A stretch of 17,117 nt of DNA from Bacteroidota bacterium (GTDB lineage Bacteria; Bacteroidota; Bacteroidia; Flavobacteriales_F; PHOS-HE28). The stretch lies in contig JAEZAU010000113.1 in NCBI GenBank assembly GCA_023430325.1, forward strand, positions 1-17,117, written 5' to 3'. The position numbers and the translations under genes are program-made. Of this stretch, positions 1 to 5,758 are shown piece by piece. The notes beneath the pieces were generated by a model. That model worked only from the letters and a program-made list of their open reading frames with translations. It did no database searches and was not told the DNA's origin. Numbering within the stretch: the first letter of the stretch is position 1; every line of letters starts with the position of its first letter.

Positions 1-458
1 AACTGCCGATGATCCTGGAGAAGCAACGGCGCAACAAGCGGATCATCCAGGAGCGGTTGCAGGAGATCAACGGTCTTTCATTCCGCAAGCATGCCGATGA
101 GGCCGGCGACAGCGCCACATTTTTCCACCTGTTGCTGCCGGATGAAGCGATCGCGCGTGCCACCACGAAACTCTTCAGCGAAGCGGGGATCGGTCATGCG
201 TATTGGTACGACAACATGTACCACTACATCAAACAGTGGGACCACCTGAAGGAACTGCGGATGCCTTTCCGCATGGTGGCGCACGAGTTGGGATTGCCGC
301 AGGATCTGAAGTCCATGAAATTCCCACAGAGCGATGCCGTGCTCAGCCGCCTGATCAGTTTCAACATACGCGTAACGTGGACGGAAGAGGAGCTGAACGC
401 GATGCTGGATAAGATGGAAGCTGCGCTGCGGAAGGTGCTGGAAGGAGTGAAGGCGTAG
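1..458 (+). CDS. DegT/DnrJ/EryC1/StrS-family sugar aminotransferase, C-terminal part (5' end outside window)
   Basis: The reading frame is open from base 3 to the TAG at 456-458, so this is the last ~152 codons of a longer gene; the ATG at 9 is internal. The family makes PLP-dependent aminotransferases that put an amino group on keto-sugars for LPS, O-antigen or capsule synthesis in the cytoplasm. The visible part is the small C-terminal domain: the aromatic stretch AYWYDNMYHYIKQWDHLK, the PQSDAVLSRLISFNIRVTW strand where these enzymes end their core, and a closing amphipathic helix (EEELNAMLDKMEAALRKVL). The catalytic lysine lies upstream and cannot be checked. From memory, the aromatic stretch is reminiscent of 8-amino-3,8-dideoxy-octulosonate transaminases (KdnA type), but this fragment cannot settle the substrate. 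The stop is followed after 19 nt by a structured repeat. Confidence 0.85.
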   Translation, partial: LPMILEKQRRNKRIIQERLQEINGLSFRKHADEAGDSATFFHLLLPDEAIARATTKLFSEAGIGHAYWYDNMYHYIKQWDHLKELRMPFRMVAHELGLPQDLKSMKFPQSDAVLSRLISFNIRVTWTEEELNAMLDKMEAALRKVLEGVKA

Positions 459-477
459 ATCTTTCCGATCGTTTTTT

Positions 478-587
478 GGGCGTTCCACCAGCCCGGTCTC
501 CGAAGCCCGCGCTGCTGTCGGGCCAACCGCTGCAAGTCCGCACTCGCAAAGCCTCGCTTGCGGGCTTTCCGCTCATGTCCCTAACGC
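478..587 (+). repeat. Structured intergenic repeat, copy 1
   Basis: This element runs from GGGCGTTCC (478) to CTAACGC (587) and shares blocks with the minus-strand element at 2470-2539: GGGCGT at the start, GCTGCAAGTCC (529-539), GGGCTTTCCGC (562-572) and a TAACGC/TTACGC end. Between the two long blocks lies a hairpin with arms CTCGCAA (543-549) and TTGCGGG (558-564). The other copy has a hairpin of different sequence in the same place, so pairing is kept while bases change. This copy carries about 35 extra bases between its first two blocks. It starts 19 nt after the aminotransferase stop, preceded by a T6 run (472-477). Its function is unknown; a 3'-UTR or transcription-end element is one possibility. 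I know similar elements from Bacteroidota intergenic regions but cannot name a described family. Confidence 0.7.
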
Positions 588-648
588 TGGCTGGCGCAGA
601 CCCGGGTAATGAAAACCTGTAGGGCATGATCCATTCCGATCGCTGATC

Positions 649-679
649 TTGCATATCTCACCGATCATCACCACCTTTG
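649..679 (+). promoter_or_regulatory. Probable promoter of rpsP
   Basis: A TTG at 649-651 is followed after 20 nt by CACCTTTG (672-679), matching the Bacteroidota primary-sigma pattern of -33 TTG and -7 TAnnTTTG at 19-20 nt spacing. The downstream CACCCCC is also typical of such starts. It would put transcription start near 685, leaving a short A-rich leader before the rpsP ATG at 720. No Shine-Dalgarno is visible, and the leader just before the start has a run of seven A. Confidence 0.6.
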
Positions 680-719
680 CACCCCCAAATCAAAAGGGGA
701 CTTAAAAAAACTCAGCGAC

Positions 720-1253
720 ATGCCAACTCGCATCCGCCTTCAGCGTAAAGGCAAAAAAGGCCGGCCCTATTATCATCTGGTAGTGGCCGATTCCCGTGCA
801 CCACGCGATGGGAAGTACATCGAACGGATCGGAGCTTACGATCCCAACCAGAACCCTGCGTTCATCGAGGTGAACACCGATAAGGCCCTGGATTGGCTCC
901 AGAAAGGAGCACAGCCCAGCGATACCTGCAGGGCCATCCTCAGCTACACCGGCGTTCTTTACAAGAACCATCTGCAGAACGGTGTGAAAAAGGGTGCTTT
1001 CGATCAGTCAGAGGCCGATCGCCGGTTCGACATCTGGAGCAATGAGAAGACCTCCAAGATCGAAGGCAAGAAGAACCGACTGAACCAGAGCAAGGAGCAA
1101 GCCGAGCAGGAGCGCATACAGGCCGAGAACAAGAAGTCCGCCGATCGTGCCGCCGCCTTGAGCGCCAAACTTGCTACCCAGGAGGCACCTGCAGCTGAAG
1201 CCGCGCCCGCACCCGCTGAAGGAGGTGAAGGTGAGACTCCCGCCGCAGAGTAA
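720..1253 (+). CDS. rpsP: 30S ribosomal protein bS16 with long C-terminal extension
   Basis: bS16 is a small-subunit protein that binds 16S rRNA early in 30S assembly. Residues 1-85 are the conserved domain: MPTRIRLQRKGKKGRPYYHL, the VVADSRAPRDGKYIERIGAY segment, DWLQKGAQPSDT, and the end of the fold near GVLYKNHL. The protein has 177 residues against about 80-90 for the core family. The remaining ~90 are a lysine- and glutamine-rich helical stretch (about 105-150) and an Ala/Pro/Glu tail (about 155-177), as seen in many Bacteroidota bS16 proteins. The start is fixed by the universally conserved N-terminus. A consensus-like promoter lies upstream and a strong hairpin-T8 terminator follows, so it is probably transcribed alone. 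rimM, its usual partner, lies 640 bp away behind an inverted MarR gene. Confidence 0.97.
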   Translation: MPTRIRLQRKGKKGRPYYHLVVADSRAPRDGKYIERIGAYDPNQNPAFIEVNTDKALDWLQKGAQPSDTCRAILSYTGVLYKNHLQNGVKKGAFDQSEADRRFDIWSNEKTSKIEGKKNRLNQSKEQAEQERIQAENKKSADRAAALSAKLATQEAPAAEAAPAPAEGGEGETPAAE

Positions 1254-1273
1254 TAGGGAAAATGTATAGCCAG

Positions 1274-1304
1274 AAGCCCGTGCGGAAGGTGCGGGCTTTT
1301 TTTT
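1274..1304 (+). terminator. Rho-independent terminator of rpsP
   Basis: Arms AAGCCCG (1274-1280) and CGGGCTT (1292-1298) form a 7-bp stem that can extend by wobble pairs, followed by a T8 tract (1297-1304). There is no matching T tract on the other strand, so it acts on plus-strand transcripts only. Confidence 0.88.
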
Positions 1305-1340
1305 AGACCTGGCCGTGAGGGTGTGTCAGGGTGCAATAGC

Positions 1341-1362
1341 TATATGCATGGCCATACATATA
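1341..1362. promoter_or_regulatory. 22-bp near-perfect palindrome, copy at the 3' end of the MarR gene
   Basis: The left half TATATGCATGG and right half CCATACATATA are reverse complements except at one base. The site ends 2 bp before the MarR stop codon (1365-1367 on the minus strand). The same palindrome in inverted orientation lies at 1803-1824, upstream of the MarR start. The size and symmetry suit a dimeric winged-helix regulator, but binding is inferred only from proximity. Confidence 0.65.
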
Positions 1363-1364
1363 GA

Positions 1365-1790
1365 TCAATTCAACTGGTGGAGTGCCTGGGTGACCTCAGT
1401 CGTCAGTTTTTGGGAAAATTCCACGCCAAGGATCCGCTTATATGAATGTTGGAGCTTTTGCCAGGCCATCATTGCGTCACCCACTTTCTCCAATCCGTTA
1501 TCAGTAAGAAATATTCTTGAAGTATTCCCAAATGCTTCACGAGCAACATATCCGAGCATGAGCATTTTATCGATCGCGCGGGTGATCGTGCTCTGATCAA
1601 GTTGATGAACGACTGCCAGGTCGCCTACGGCAATACTTGGAAATTCCTTTAGTGTCATTAAGATGAAGCCTTGAGTAGGCGACAACTTGACTGCTCTAAA
1701 ATGCAATTGCGCCAAGCGTTCGAGCCGGCGATATAGAGCTGAAGAGGAATGGTATAAGCATTTGTTGAGTTCGTCTTGTAACGTTTCCAT
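1365..1790 (-). CDS. MarR-family winged-helix transcriptional regulator
   Basis: This 141-residue protein has MarR length and layout: an N-terminal dimerisation helix (about 1-35), helix-turn-helix and wing (about 36-105: LSPTQGFILMTLKEF, GDLAVVHQLDQSTITRAIDKMLMLGYV, then wing SRIFLTDNGLEKV), and C-terminal dimerisation helices. Such proteins bind palindromic operators as dimers and usually repress themselves and a neighbouring gene until a ligand or oxidant releases them. One Cys (residue 11) is near the N-terminus, where OhrR-type sensors keep theirs, but the protein is not recognisably OhrR. GC by hand count is about 47%, against about 57% in rimM. It lies on the opposite strand between rpsP and rimM, bracketed by near-identical 22-bp palindromes. 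No efflux pump or enzyme gene adjoins it, so its target is unknown; autoregulation and control of divergent rimM are the obvious candidates. Confidence 0.92.
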   Translation of the reverse strand: METLQDELNKCLYHSSSALYRRLERLAQLHFRAVKLSPTQGFILMTLKEFPSIAVGDLAVVHQLDQSTITRAIDKMLMLGYVAREAFGNTSRIFLTDNGLEKVGDAMMAWQKLQHSYKRILGVEFSQKLTTEVTQALHQLN

Positions 1791-1802
1791 TCACGTGAAG
1801 CT

Positions 1803-1824
1803 AATATGTATGGCCATGCATATA
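1803..1824. promoter_or_regulatory. 22-bp near-perfect palindrome, copy upstream of the MarR gene; candidate operator
   Basis: On the plus strand it reads ATATGTATGG (1804-1813) then CCATGCATATA (1814-1824), the reverse complement of the copy at 1341-1362 with a single difference at base 1803. It ends 13 bp before the MarR ATG and lies 67 bp before the rimM ATG, in the intergenic region between the divergent genes. Between it and the MarR start is a second, shorter palindrome TCACGTGA (1791-1798). Its position is what one expects for an autoregulatory MarR operator that could also affect rimM. Confidence 0.7.
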
Positions 1825-1867
1825 CCGCATTAAAGCTCTCCACCTCTCCACCGTTCTCATTGCCCCG

Positions 1868-1875
1868 TATATTTC
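1868..1875 (+). promoter_or_regulatory. Possible -7 element of the rimM promoter
   Basis: TATATTTC fits TAnnTTTG in seven of eight positions and lies 16 bp before the rimM ATG, giving a very short leader. No good -33 TTG is found at the usual spacing, so this is tentative. Confidence 0.35.
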
Positions 1876-1891
1876 CATTATCTTCATCCAC

Positions 1892-2431
1892 ATGGACCTC
1901 GAGAGTCTTCAGCGGATCGGCCGTCTTGGTAAGCCGTGGGGCCACCGAGGTGAACTGACCGTCCATCTGGAGAATTGTGATCTGGAAGATCTTGTTCCCG
2001 AAGGCGCTCTTTTTGTCGACATTGAAGGACAGAAGGTCCCATTCTTTTATACCCATCTGCGCGATCAAGGAAAGGCCGGTGTGCTGGTGAAGTTCGATGA
2101 GATGGCCGATCCCCAAAGCGCCGGCATTCTTGTGGGGCGCGATATCTATGCGCCGCCCGGCCACCTTGCCGATGGCAGTGATGAAAGCTGGGATCCGGAG
2201 GAATTCATCGGCATAGTGGTGCGGGATGAAGAGCACGGCGAACTGGGAGAGGTCACCGCCATTGAAGGCACCGATCGCAACCCCGTACTCGTGATCCTGC
2301 ACGGTGATCAAGAGGTGATGGTCCCACTGGTGGAGGACTTGATCCTGGACCTTGATCTGGAGGAACGCACCATGCTTGTTCGCACTCCCCCTGGGTTGAT
2401 CGAAATGTATCGGGGTGATGCCGGCCAATGA
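1892..2431 (+). CDS. rimM: 16S rRNA-processing/ribosome maturation factor RimM
   Basis: RimM binds the 30S head next to uS19 and helps late 16S processing and assembly. Length is 179 residues, normal for the family. The N-terminal RimM barrel (about 6-90) carries the signature GRLGKPWGHRGEL at residues 10-22. The C-terminal PRC-barrel (about 98-175) has GELGEVTAIEGTDRNPVLVI, then VMVPLVEDLILDLDLEERTMLVRTPPGLIE, where the closing PPGL motif is characteristic. The start follows from the usual short lead before GRLGKPWG. rimM usually directly follows rpsP; here an inverted MarR gene separates them and rpsP has its own terminator, so rimM must use its own promoter, which overlaps the region of the MarR candidate operator. 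trmD and rplS, common partners elsewhere, are not in the window. Confidence 0.96.
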   Translation: MDLESLQRIGRLGKPWGHRGELTVHLENCDLEDLVPEGALFVDIEGQKVPFFYTHLRDQGKAGVLVKFDEMADPQSAGILVGRDIYAPPGHLADGSDESWDPEEFIGIVVRDEEHGELGEVTAIEGTDRNPVLVILHGDQEVMVPLVEDLILDLDLEERTMLVRTPPGLIEMYRGDAGQ

Positions 2432-2469
2432 TCGTTGAGAGGCGGATGTTGTTGGCCGGCCACCGATCT

Positions 2470-2539
2470 GCGTAAGTGGCGTAGGCGGAAAGCCCGGACC
2501 ATGCACAGCATGGGAGGACTTGCAGCCGCAGACACGCCC
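2470..2539 (-). repeat. Structured intergenic repeat, copy 2
   Basis: Read on the minus strand the element begins GGGCGTGTC (2539 downward), continues with GCTGCAAGTCC (2526-2516), a hairpin with 6-bp arms CCATGC and GCATGG around a 3-nt loop (2513-2499), GGGCTTTCCGC (2495-2485) and ends TTACGC near 2471. The order of blocks equals copy 1 at 478-587, but the hairpin arms differ completely, as expected if structure is conserved. It starts 20 nt after the stop of the minus-strand esterase gene and in the same orientation, mirroring the placement of copy 1 after the aminotransferase gene. It also fills the gap between convergent rimM and esterase. Confidence 0.7.
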
Positions 2540-2559
2540 TCACGGAAATTCGCCCAAGA

Positions 2560-3354
2560 TCAATTCAACATCAGGATCGCCTTGTACAGCGCGTTGTGCA
2601 GGATGGTCAGGTGATCTTCTTCGGGCATGTGCACCAGCTCTACGGACCCGGTGGAAACGGTCTTCAGGGTGGTGGCGAACGATCGAGCATCCCTTTCCAT
2701 TTCATGGCCTTCACTGCCTACCATGATGATCAAGCGATCGGGAAAAGATCGGAGGGCGACAGCCTCATTTTGCAACCGCTGCATGATGCTTCCATCATTC
2801 CACCAAAGGCTCGGGCTTACGATGATGAAATTGTTGAATGCGGATCGTTGTTCGAGCAGAAGTTCGGTAAGCAGTAGGCCGCCCAAGGATTGACCGATCA
2901 CCGTGCCGCCGGGGTGTACCTTGTAAATGGAGGCCACTTGCTGAGGGACCTCGTTGGCCAGAAAGGGAATGAACTTCTGCGATCCGCCGGAGGTGGGCAG
3001 ATCCTTACGGTCCTGTTCATTAAGAGTGGGTGATGTGAAGTCTCTTTTGCGATCCACATTGGCGACGCCCACAAGTATCGAGGGTGGCATTTTGCCGATC
3101 ATGGTCAGGAACTGCATGAGGCCGGCCACATGCAAAAGGTCCTCGTTCACCGATCCATCCAGCAGATAGAATACATGATAGGTGCTGTCGGGATGATGGC
3201 CTTCTGGAAGAACGATGTTCAATTCACGCACCTCATCCAATGAGCGCGATCGGAACTGATGGGCCTTGCCGATCGTGATCGGCCTGATCTGCTGTGCGTT
3301 CGCGATCGAAGTTCCGATGGTGATGCACAATACCAGTAATAGTGTTCTCCACAT
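2560..3354 (-). CDS. Secreted alpha/beta-hydrolase, putative esterase (esterase D/Fes-like family)
   Basis: A 264-residue protein from the ATG at 3354. Residues 1-20 (MWRTLLLVLCITIGTSIANA) are a clean signal peptide with an A-x-A cleavage site before QQIRPI, so the enzyme is exported to the periplasm or beyond. The fold signature follows the PF00756-type esterases: YLLDGS near 63-68, the nucleophile elbow GQSLGG with Ser156, an IIVSPSLWW segment after it, and a C-terminal His at about 248 (MPEEDHLTI). Relatives hydrolyse acyl esters, siderophore esters or carbohydrate esters; the substrate cannot be told. An ATG at 3372 would add six residues before the signal peptide. I prefer 3354 because a -7-like GAACTTTG sits between the two ATGs. 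It stands alone, divergent from the HerA-like ATPase gene, and ends at repeat copy 2. Confidence 0.88.
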   Translation of the reverse strand: MWRTLLLVLCITIGTSIANAQQIRPITIGKAHQFRSRSLDEVRELNIVLPEGHHPDSTYHVFYLLDGSVNEDLLHVAGLMQFLTMIGKMPPSILVGVANVDRKRDFTSPTLNEQDRKDLPTSGGSQKFIPFLANEVPQQVASIYKVHPGGTVIGQSLGGLLLTELLLEQRSAFNNFIIVSPSLWWNDGSIMQRLQNEAVALRSFPDRLIIMVGSEGHEMERDARSFATTLKTVSTGSVELVHMPEEDHLTILHNALYKAILMLN

Positions 3355-3359
3355 CGGGT

Positions 3360-3367
3360 CAAAGTTC
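3360..3367 (-). promoter_or_regulatory. Possible -7 element for the esterase gene
   Basis: On the minus strand GAACTTTG ends 5 bp before the ATG at 3354, resembling TAnnTTTG. Transcription would start at or very near the ATG, giving a leaderless message. No convincing TTG is present at the -33 distance. Confidence 0.35.
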
Positions 3368-3378
3368 GGCATGGATCG

Positions 3379-3408
3379 TTGGAACCGGGCATCCTGTTAT
3401 TTCCTTTG
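3379..3408 (+). promoter_or_regulatory. Probable promoter of the HerA-like ATPase gene
   Basis: TTG at 3379-3381 is followed after 19 nt by TTCCTTTG (3401-3408), a good fit to the -33/-7 Bacteroidota promoter. The ATG at 3415 follows 6 nt later, so the transcript is likely leaderless or nearly so. The same TTG can be mistaken for an alternative start codon of the downstream frame; the promoter reading explains it better. Confidence 0.55.
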
Positions 3409-3414
3409 AAGGCG

Positions 3415-4953
3415 ATGACCACCAGCGAGAAATTCAGGGCGACGATAGAAGGAGGGAACACCACCAAGGGCGACGCGATCATTCTGGGCGGCGCGATGCT
3501 GCATGGAGAAGCACAAAACGGTCTTCATGTGAAGATCCCGTTGCGCACCATGAACCGCCACGGGCTCATTTCCGGTGCCACTGGAAGTGGAAAGACGAAG
3601 ACCCTGCAGGTGATCGCCGAGCAACTCAGCTTGAAAGGTGTGCCTTCGATCCTGATGGATGTAAAAGGCGATCTCAGCGGCCTTGCGGCGCCAGGTGTCG
3701 CGAACGAGAAGATCCAACAGCGACATGAAAAGCTCGATCTGGTCTATGAGCCGCAGGCGATCCCTGTGGAATTGCTTAGCCTGAGCAACGAACCCGGAGC
3801 AAGGCTGCGGGCCACTGTCAGCGAATTCGGGCCGGTACTGTTGGGGCGCATACTGGAACTGAACGATACGCAGCAAAGCGTGCTCGCACTGGTGTTCAAG
3901 TACTGCGATGACAACAAGATGCCGTTGCTGGATCTGAGGGATCTGAAACGCGTACTTCAACATATCAGCAATGAAGGGAAGGCCGATGTGCAAAAGGAAT
4001 ATGGACAGGTAAGCCCCGCCACTGTGAACACGATCATGCGCAAGATGATCGAGATGGAACAGCAGGGCGCCGATCGGTTCTTCGGCGAATTGAGCTTCGA
4101 TGTGCAGGACCTGCTTCAAGTGAAGGACGGCAGGGGAGTGGTGCACATCGTACGGCTTACCGATATTCAGGACAAGCCTCGACTTTTCAGCACATTCATG
4201 CTTTGCCTTCTGGCAGAGATCTATAATTCATTCCCCGAGGTGGGTGATGTGGAGAAGCCCAAACTGGTGTTGTTCATAGATGAAGCACACTTGATCTTCA
4301 ACACGGCCACCAAAGCACTTCTGGAACAGATCTCGACCATCATCAAGTTGATCCGATCGAAAGGGGTGGGGGTGTATTTCTGCACGCAGGATCCCAGTGA
4401 TGTACCGGAGGATGTTCTCGGACAATTGGGCTTGAAGGTGCAACACGCGCTTCGCGCATTCACCGCAAAGGATCGCACCACGATCAGGAAGACCGCCCAG
4501 AACTATCCGATCACCGAATATTATGATACCGAAGAGCTGATCACATCACTTGGGATCGGTGAAGCCCTGGTGACCGCGTTGAGCGAAAAAGGAACGCCGA
4601 CACCATTGGCCCATACGTTGCTTCGCGCACCGGTCTCACGCATGGATGTTCTTTCGCCGCTTGAGATCGATGGACTGGTGGCACGAAGCGCGTTGGCGAA
4701 GAAGTACAATGAGGTCATCGATCGGCAGAGCGCGTCGGAGATACTTGATCAACGCATGAAAGAGGGAGCTCCTACAGCACCTTCCATGGAAGAAGAGAAA
4801 GGACCGAAGGAAAAGGAGACCAGTACGTGGACCGATATCACCCGTAACCCGATGGCACGCCAGGTGGGTAATACGCTCGTGCGTGAACTAACCCGAGGTC
4901 TGCTGGGTGTGCTAGGAATAAGGCCGGCAACGCGAAGAAGGAGACGCTACTAA
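3415..4953 (+). CDS. HerA-like P-loop ATPase, DUF853 family (putative helicase/translocase)
   Basis: A 512-residue cytoplasmic ATPase from ATG 3415. Residues 30-60 form the entry (GLHVKIPLRTMNRHGLISGATGSGKT), with Walker A GATGSGKT at 54-61 and the strand SILMDVKGDLSGLA at about 78-91, a hallmark of the family. Walker B is LVLFIDEAH at 284-292, and the polar motif YFCTQDPSDVP follows at about 321-331. The C-terminus (about 420-512) is charged, containing PTAPSMEEEKGPKEKE, and ends in RRRRRY. HerA/FtsK-fold proteins translocate DNA or remodel protein-nucleic acid complexes as hexamers; the DUF853 branch has no firmly established job. A NurA nuclease partner, typical of archaeal HerA, is not adjacent. 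The frame is open upstream to a TTG at 3379, but the conserved N-terminus and the promoter favour 3415. The gene looks monocistronic and ends at a strong hairpin. Confidence 0.92.
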   Translation: MTTSEKFRATIEGGNTTKGDAIILGGAMLHGEAQNGLHVKIPLRTMNRHGLISGATGSGKTKTLQVIAEQLSLKGVPSILMDVKGDLSGLAAPGVANEKIQQRHEKLDLVYEPQAIPVELLSLSNEPGARLRATVSEFGPVLLGRILELNDTQQSVLALVFKYCDDNKMPLLDLRDLKRVLQHISNEGKADVQKEYGQVSPATVNTIMRKMIEMEQQGADRFFGELSFDVQDLLQVKDGRGVVHIVRLTDIQDKPRLFSTFMLCLLAEIYNSFPEVGDVEKPKLVLFIDEAHLIFNTATKALLEQISTIIKLIRSKGVGVYFCTQDPSDVPEDVLGQLGLKVQHALRAFTAKDRTTIRKTAQNYPITEYYDTEELITSLGIGEALVTALSEKGTPTPLAHTLLRAPVSRMDVLSPLEIDGLVARSALAKKYNEVIDRQSASEILDQRMKEGAPTAPSMEEEKGPKEKETSTWTDITRNPMARQVGNTLVRELTRGLLGVLGIRPATRRRRRY

Positions 4954-4956
4954 GAA

Positions 4957-4982
4957 CGAAAGGCGCCGAGCGGCGCCTTTCG
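4957..4982. terminator. Hairpin between convergent genes, likely bidirectional terminator
   Basis: An 11-bp perfect stem, CGAAAGGCGCC (4957-4967) with GGCGCCTTTCG (4972-4982) around a GAGC tetraloop, lies 4 bp after the ATPase stop and 18 bp before the end of the convergent metallopeptidase gene. There is no long T tract on either side beyond the TTT in the arm, so termination rests on stem strength. Confidence 0.65.
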
Positions 4983-5000
4983 AACGATCGAGATCAGATA

Positions 5001-5693
5001 CTAACGGCGGTTCATGAAGATCATGATGTAGTAAATCAACGTTCCGATGGAGCCGATCGCAGCCACCAGATAGGTCCGCGCAGCCCATTTCAAGGCATCG
5101 GCGCTCATGGCATATTCACTCGTGGTGACCACGCCATTGCGCTTGATCCATGCCAAAGCACGATCGCTGGCATCATATTCCACGGGTAAGGTGATCACAC
5201 TGAAGAGCGTGATCATCGCGAACATGACGATGCCGATCAACAAAAGGCTCGGGAACGTATTGATCGTGAAGATCCCCGCCAGGATCACCCATTGCACCCA
5301 TTGGGAGGTGATGCTCACCACAGGTATCAGCTTGCTGCGCATCTGCAACCAGCTGTAGGCGGTGGCGTGTTGCACAGCATGGCCACATTCGTGCGCAGCG
5401 ACCGCCGCGGCGGCGGCGTTGCGTGCGTGATATACCGGTTCGCTCAGGTTCACCGTGCGGCTGCGCGGATCATAATGATCGGTCAGTTTACCGGGAACGC
5501 TCACTACACGCACATCCGTAAGGCCATGGTCGCGCAGCATCTGCTCCGCCACTTCGCGCCCGCTCATTCCATTGCTCAAGGGTGTACGAGAGTATTTCTC
5601 GAACCGTGATCGTAGCTGCTGGCCAACGAGCCAGCTCACCAGCATGATCACGATACCGATCAGATACGCACCACCCATCGGGTTACCTTCCAT
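5001..5693 (-). CDS. Membrane-bound neutral zinc metallopeptidase (YugP/Zn_peptidase_2 family)
   Basis: A 230-residue membrane protease. The HExxH zinc site is HECGH at residues 101-105 (catalytic Glu102, ligands His101 and His105), preceded by the Ala-rich RNAAAAAVAA. The third ligand is probably Glu172 in LPVEYDASDRA. Other family blocks are GMSGREVAEQMLRDHGL (42-58) and GKLTDHYDPRSRTVNLSEPVY (69-88). Hydrophobic segments at about 8-24, 125-145, 147-170 and 208-226 suggest a membrane anchor near the N-terminus and helices around the active domain. Substrates of this family are poorly known. An ATG at 5678 (MGGAYLIG) is an equally plausible start and is preceded by a GGAAGG stretch. The gene lies 65 bp downstream of a lipoprotein gene on the same strand and may share its transcript. 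Confidence 0.93.
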   Translation of the reverse strand: MEGNPMGGAYLIGIVIMLVSWLVGQQLRSRFEKYSRTPLSNGMSGREVAEQMLRDHGLTDVRVVSVPGKLTDHYDPRSRTVNLSEPVYHARNAAAAAVAAHECGHAVQHATAYSWLQMRSKLIPVVSITSQWVQWVILAGIFTINTFPSLLLIGIVMFAMITLFSVITLPVEYDASDRALAWIKRNGVVTTSEYAMSADALKWAARTYLVAAIGSIGTLIYYIMIFMNRR

Positions 5694-5706
5694 CTTACTA
5701 TTAGAT

Positions 5707-5750
5707 CTGGCCTTCAGGCCAGCAAAGCTGTTGCCGATCGCATCGATCGG
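5707..5750. other. Two adjacent perfect hairpins in the lipoprotein-metallopeptidase gap
   Basis: CTGGCC (5707-5712) and GGCCAG (5717-5722) pair around TTCA, and CCGATCG (5734-5740) pairs with CGATCGG (5744-5750) around CAT. Both fall in the 65-bp gap between two minus-strand genes. No T tract follows either hairpin, so they may attenuate, stabilise or separate the two messages rather than terminate. Confidence 0.5.
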
Positions 5751-5758
5751 TCAAAACG

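Noticed and set aside
1341..1824. Insertion sequence or MITE with target-site duplication
   Set aside because: The ends are inverted repeats, but no matching short duplication is visible outside them and no transposase is present; kept only as one alternative in the MarR finding.
1658..2506. 282-codon minus-strand frame covering MarR upstream region and rimM
   Set aside because: Antisense to rimM and overlapping the MarR gene in another frame, with no domain I can recognise.
3379..3414. TTG start giving a 524-residue ATPase
   Set aside because: The TTG fits as the -33 element of a TTG-N19-TTCCTTTG promoter, and MTTSEKF at 3415 is a normal start for the domain.
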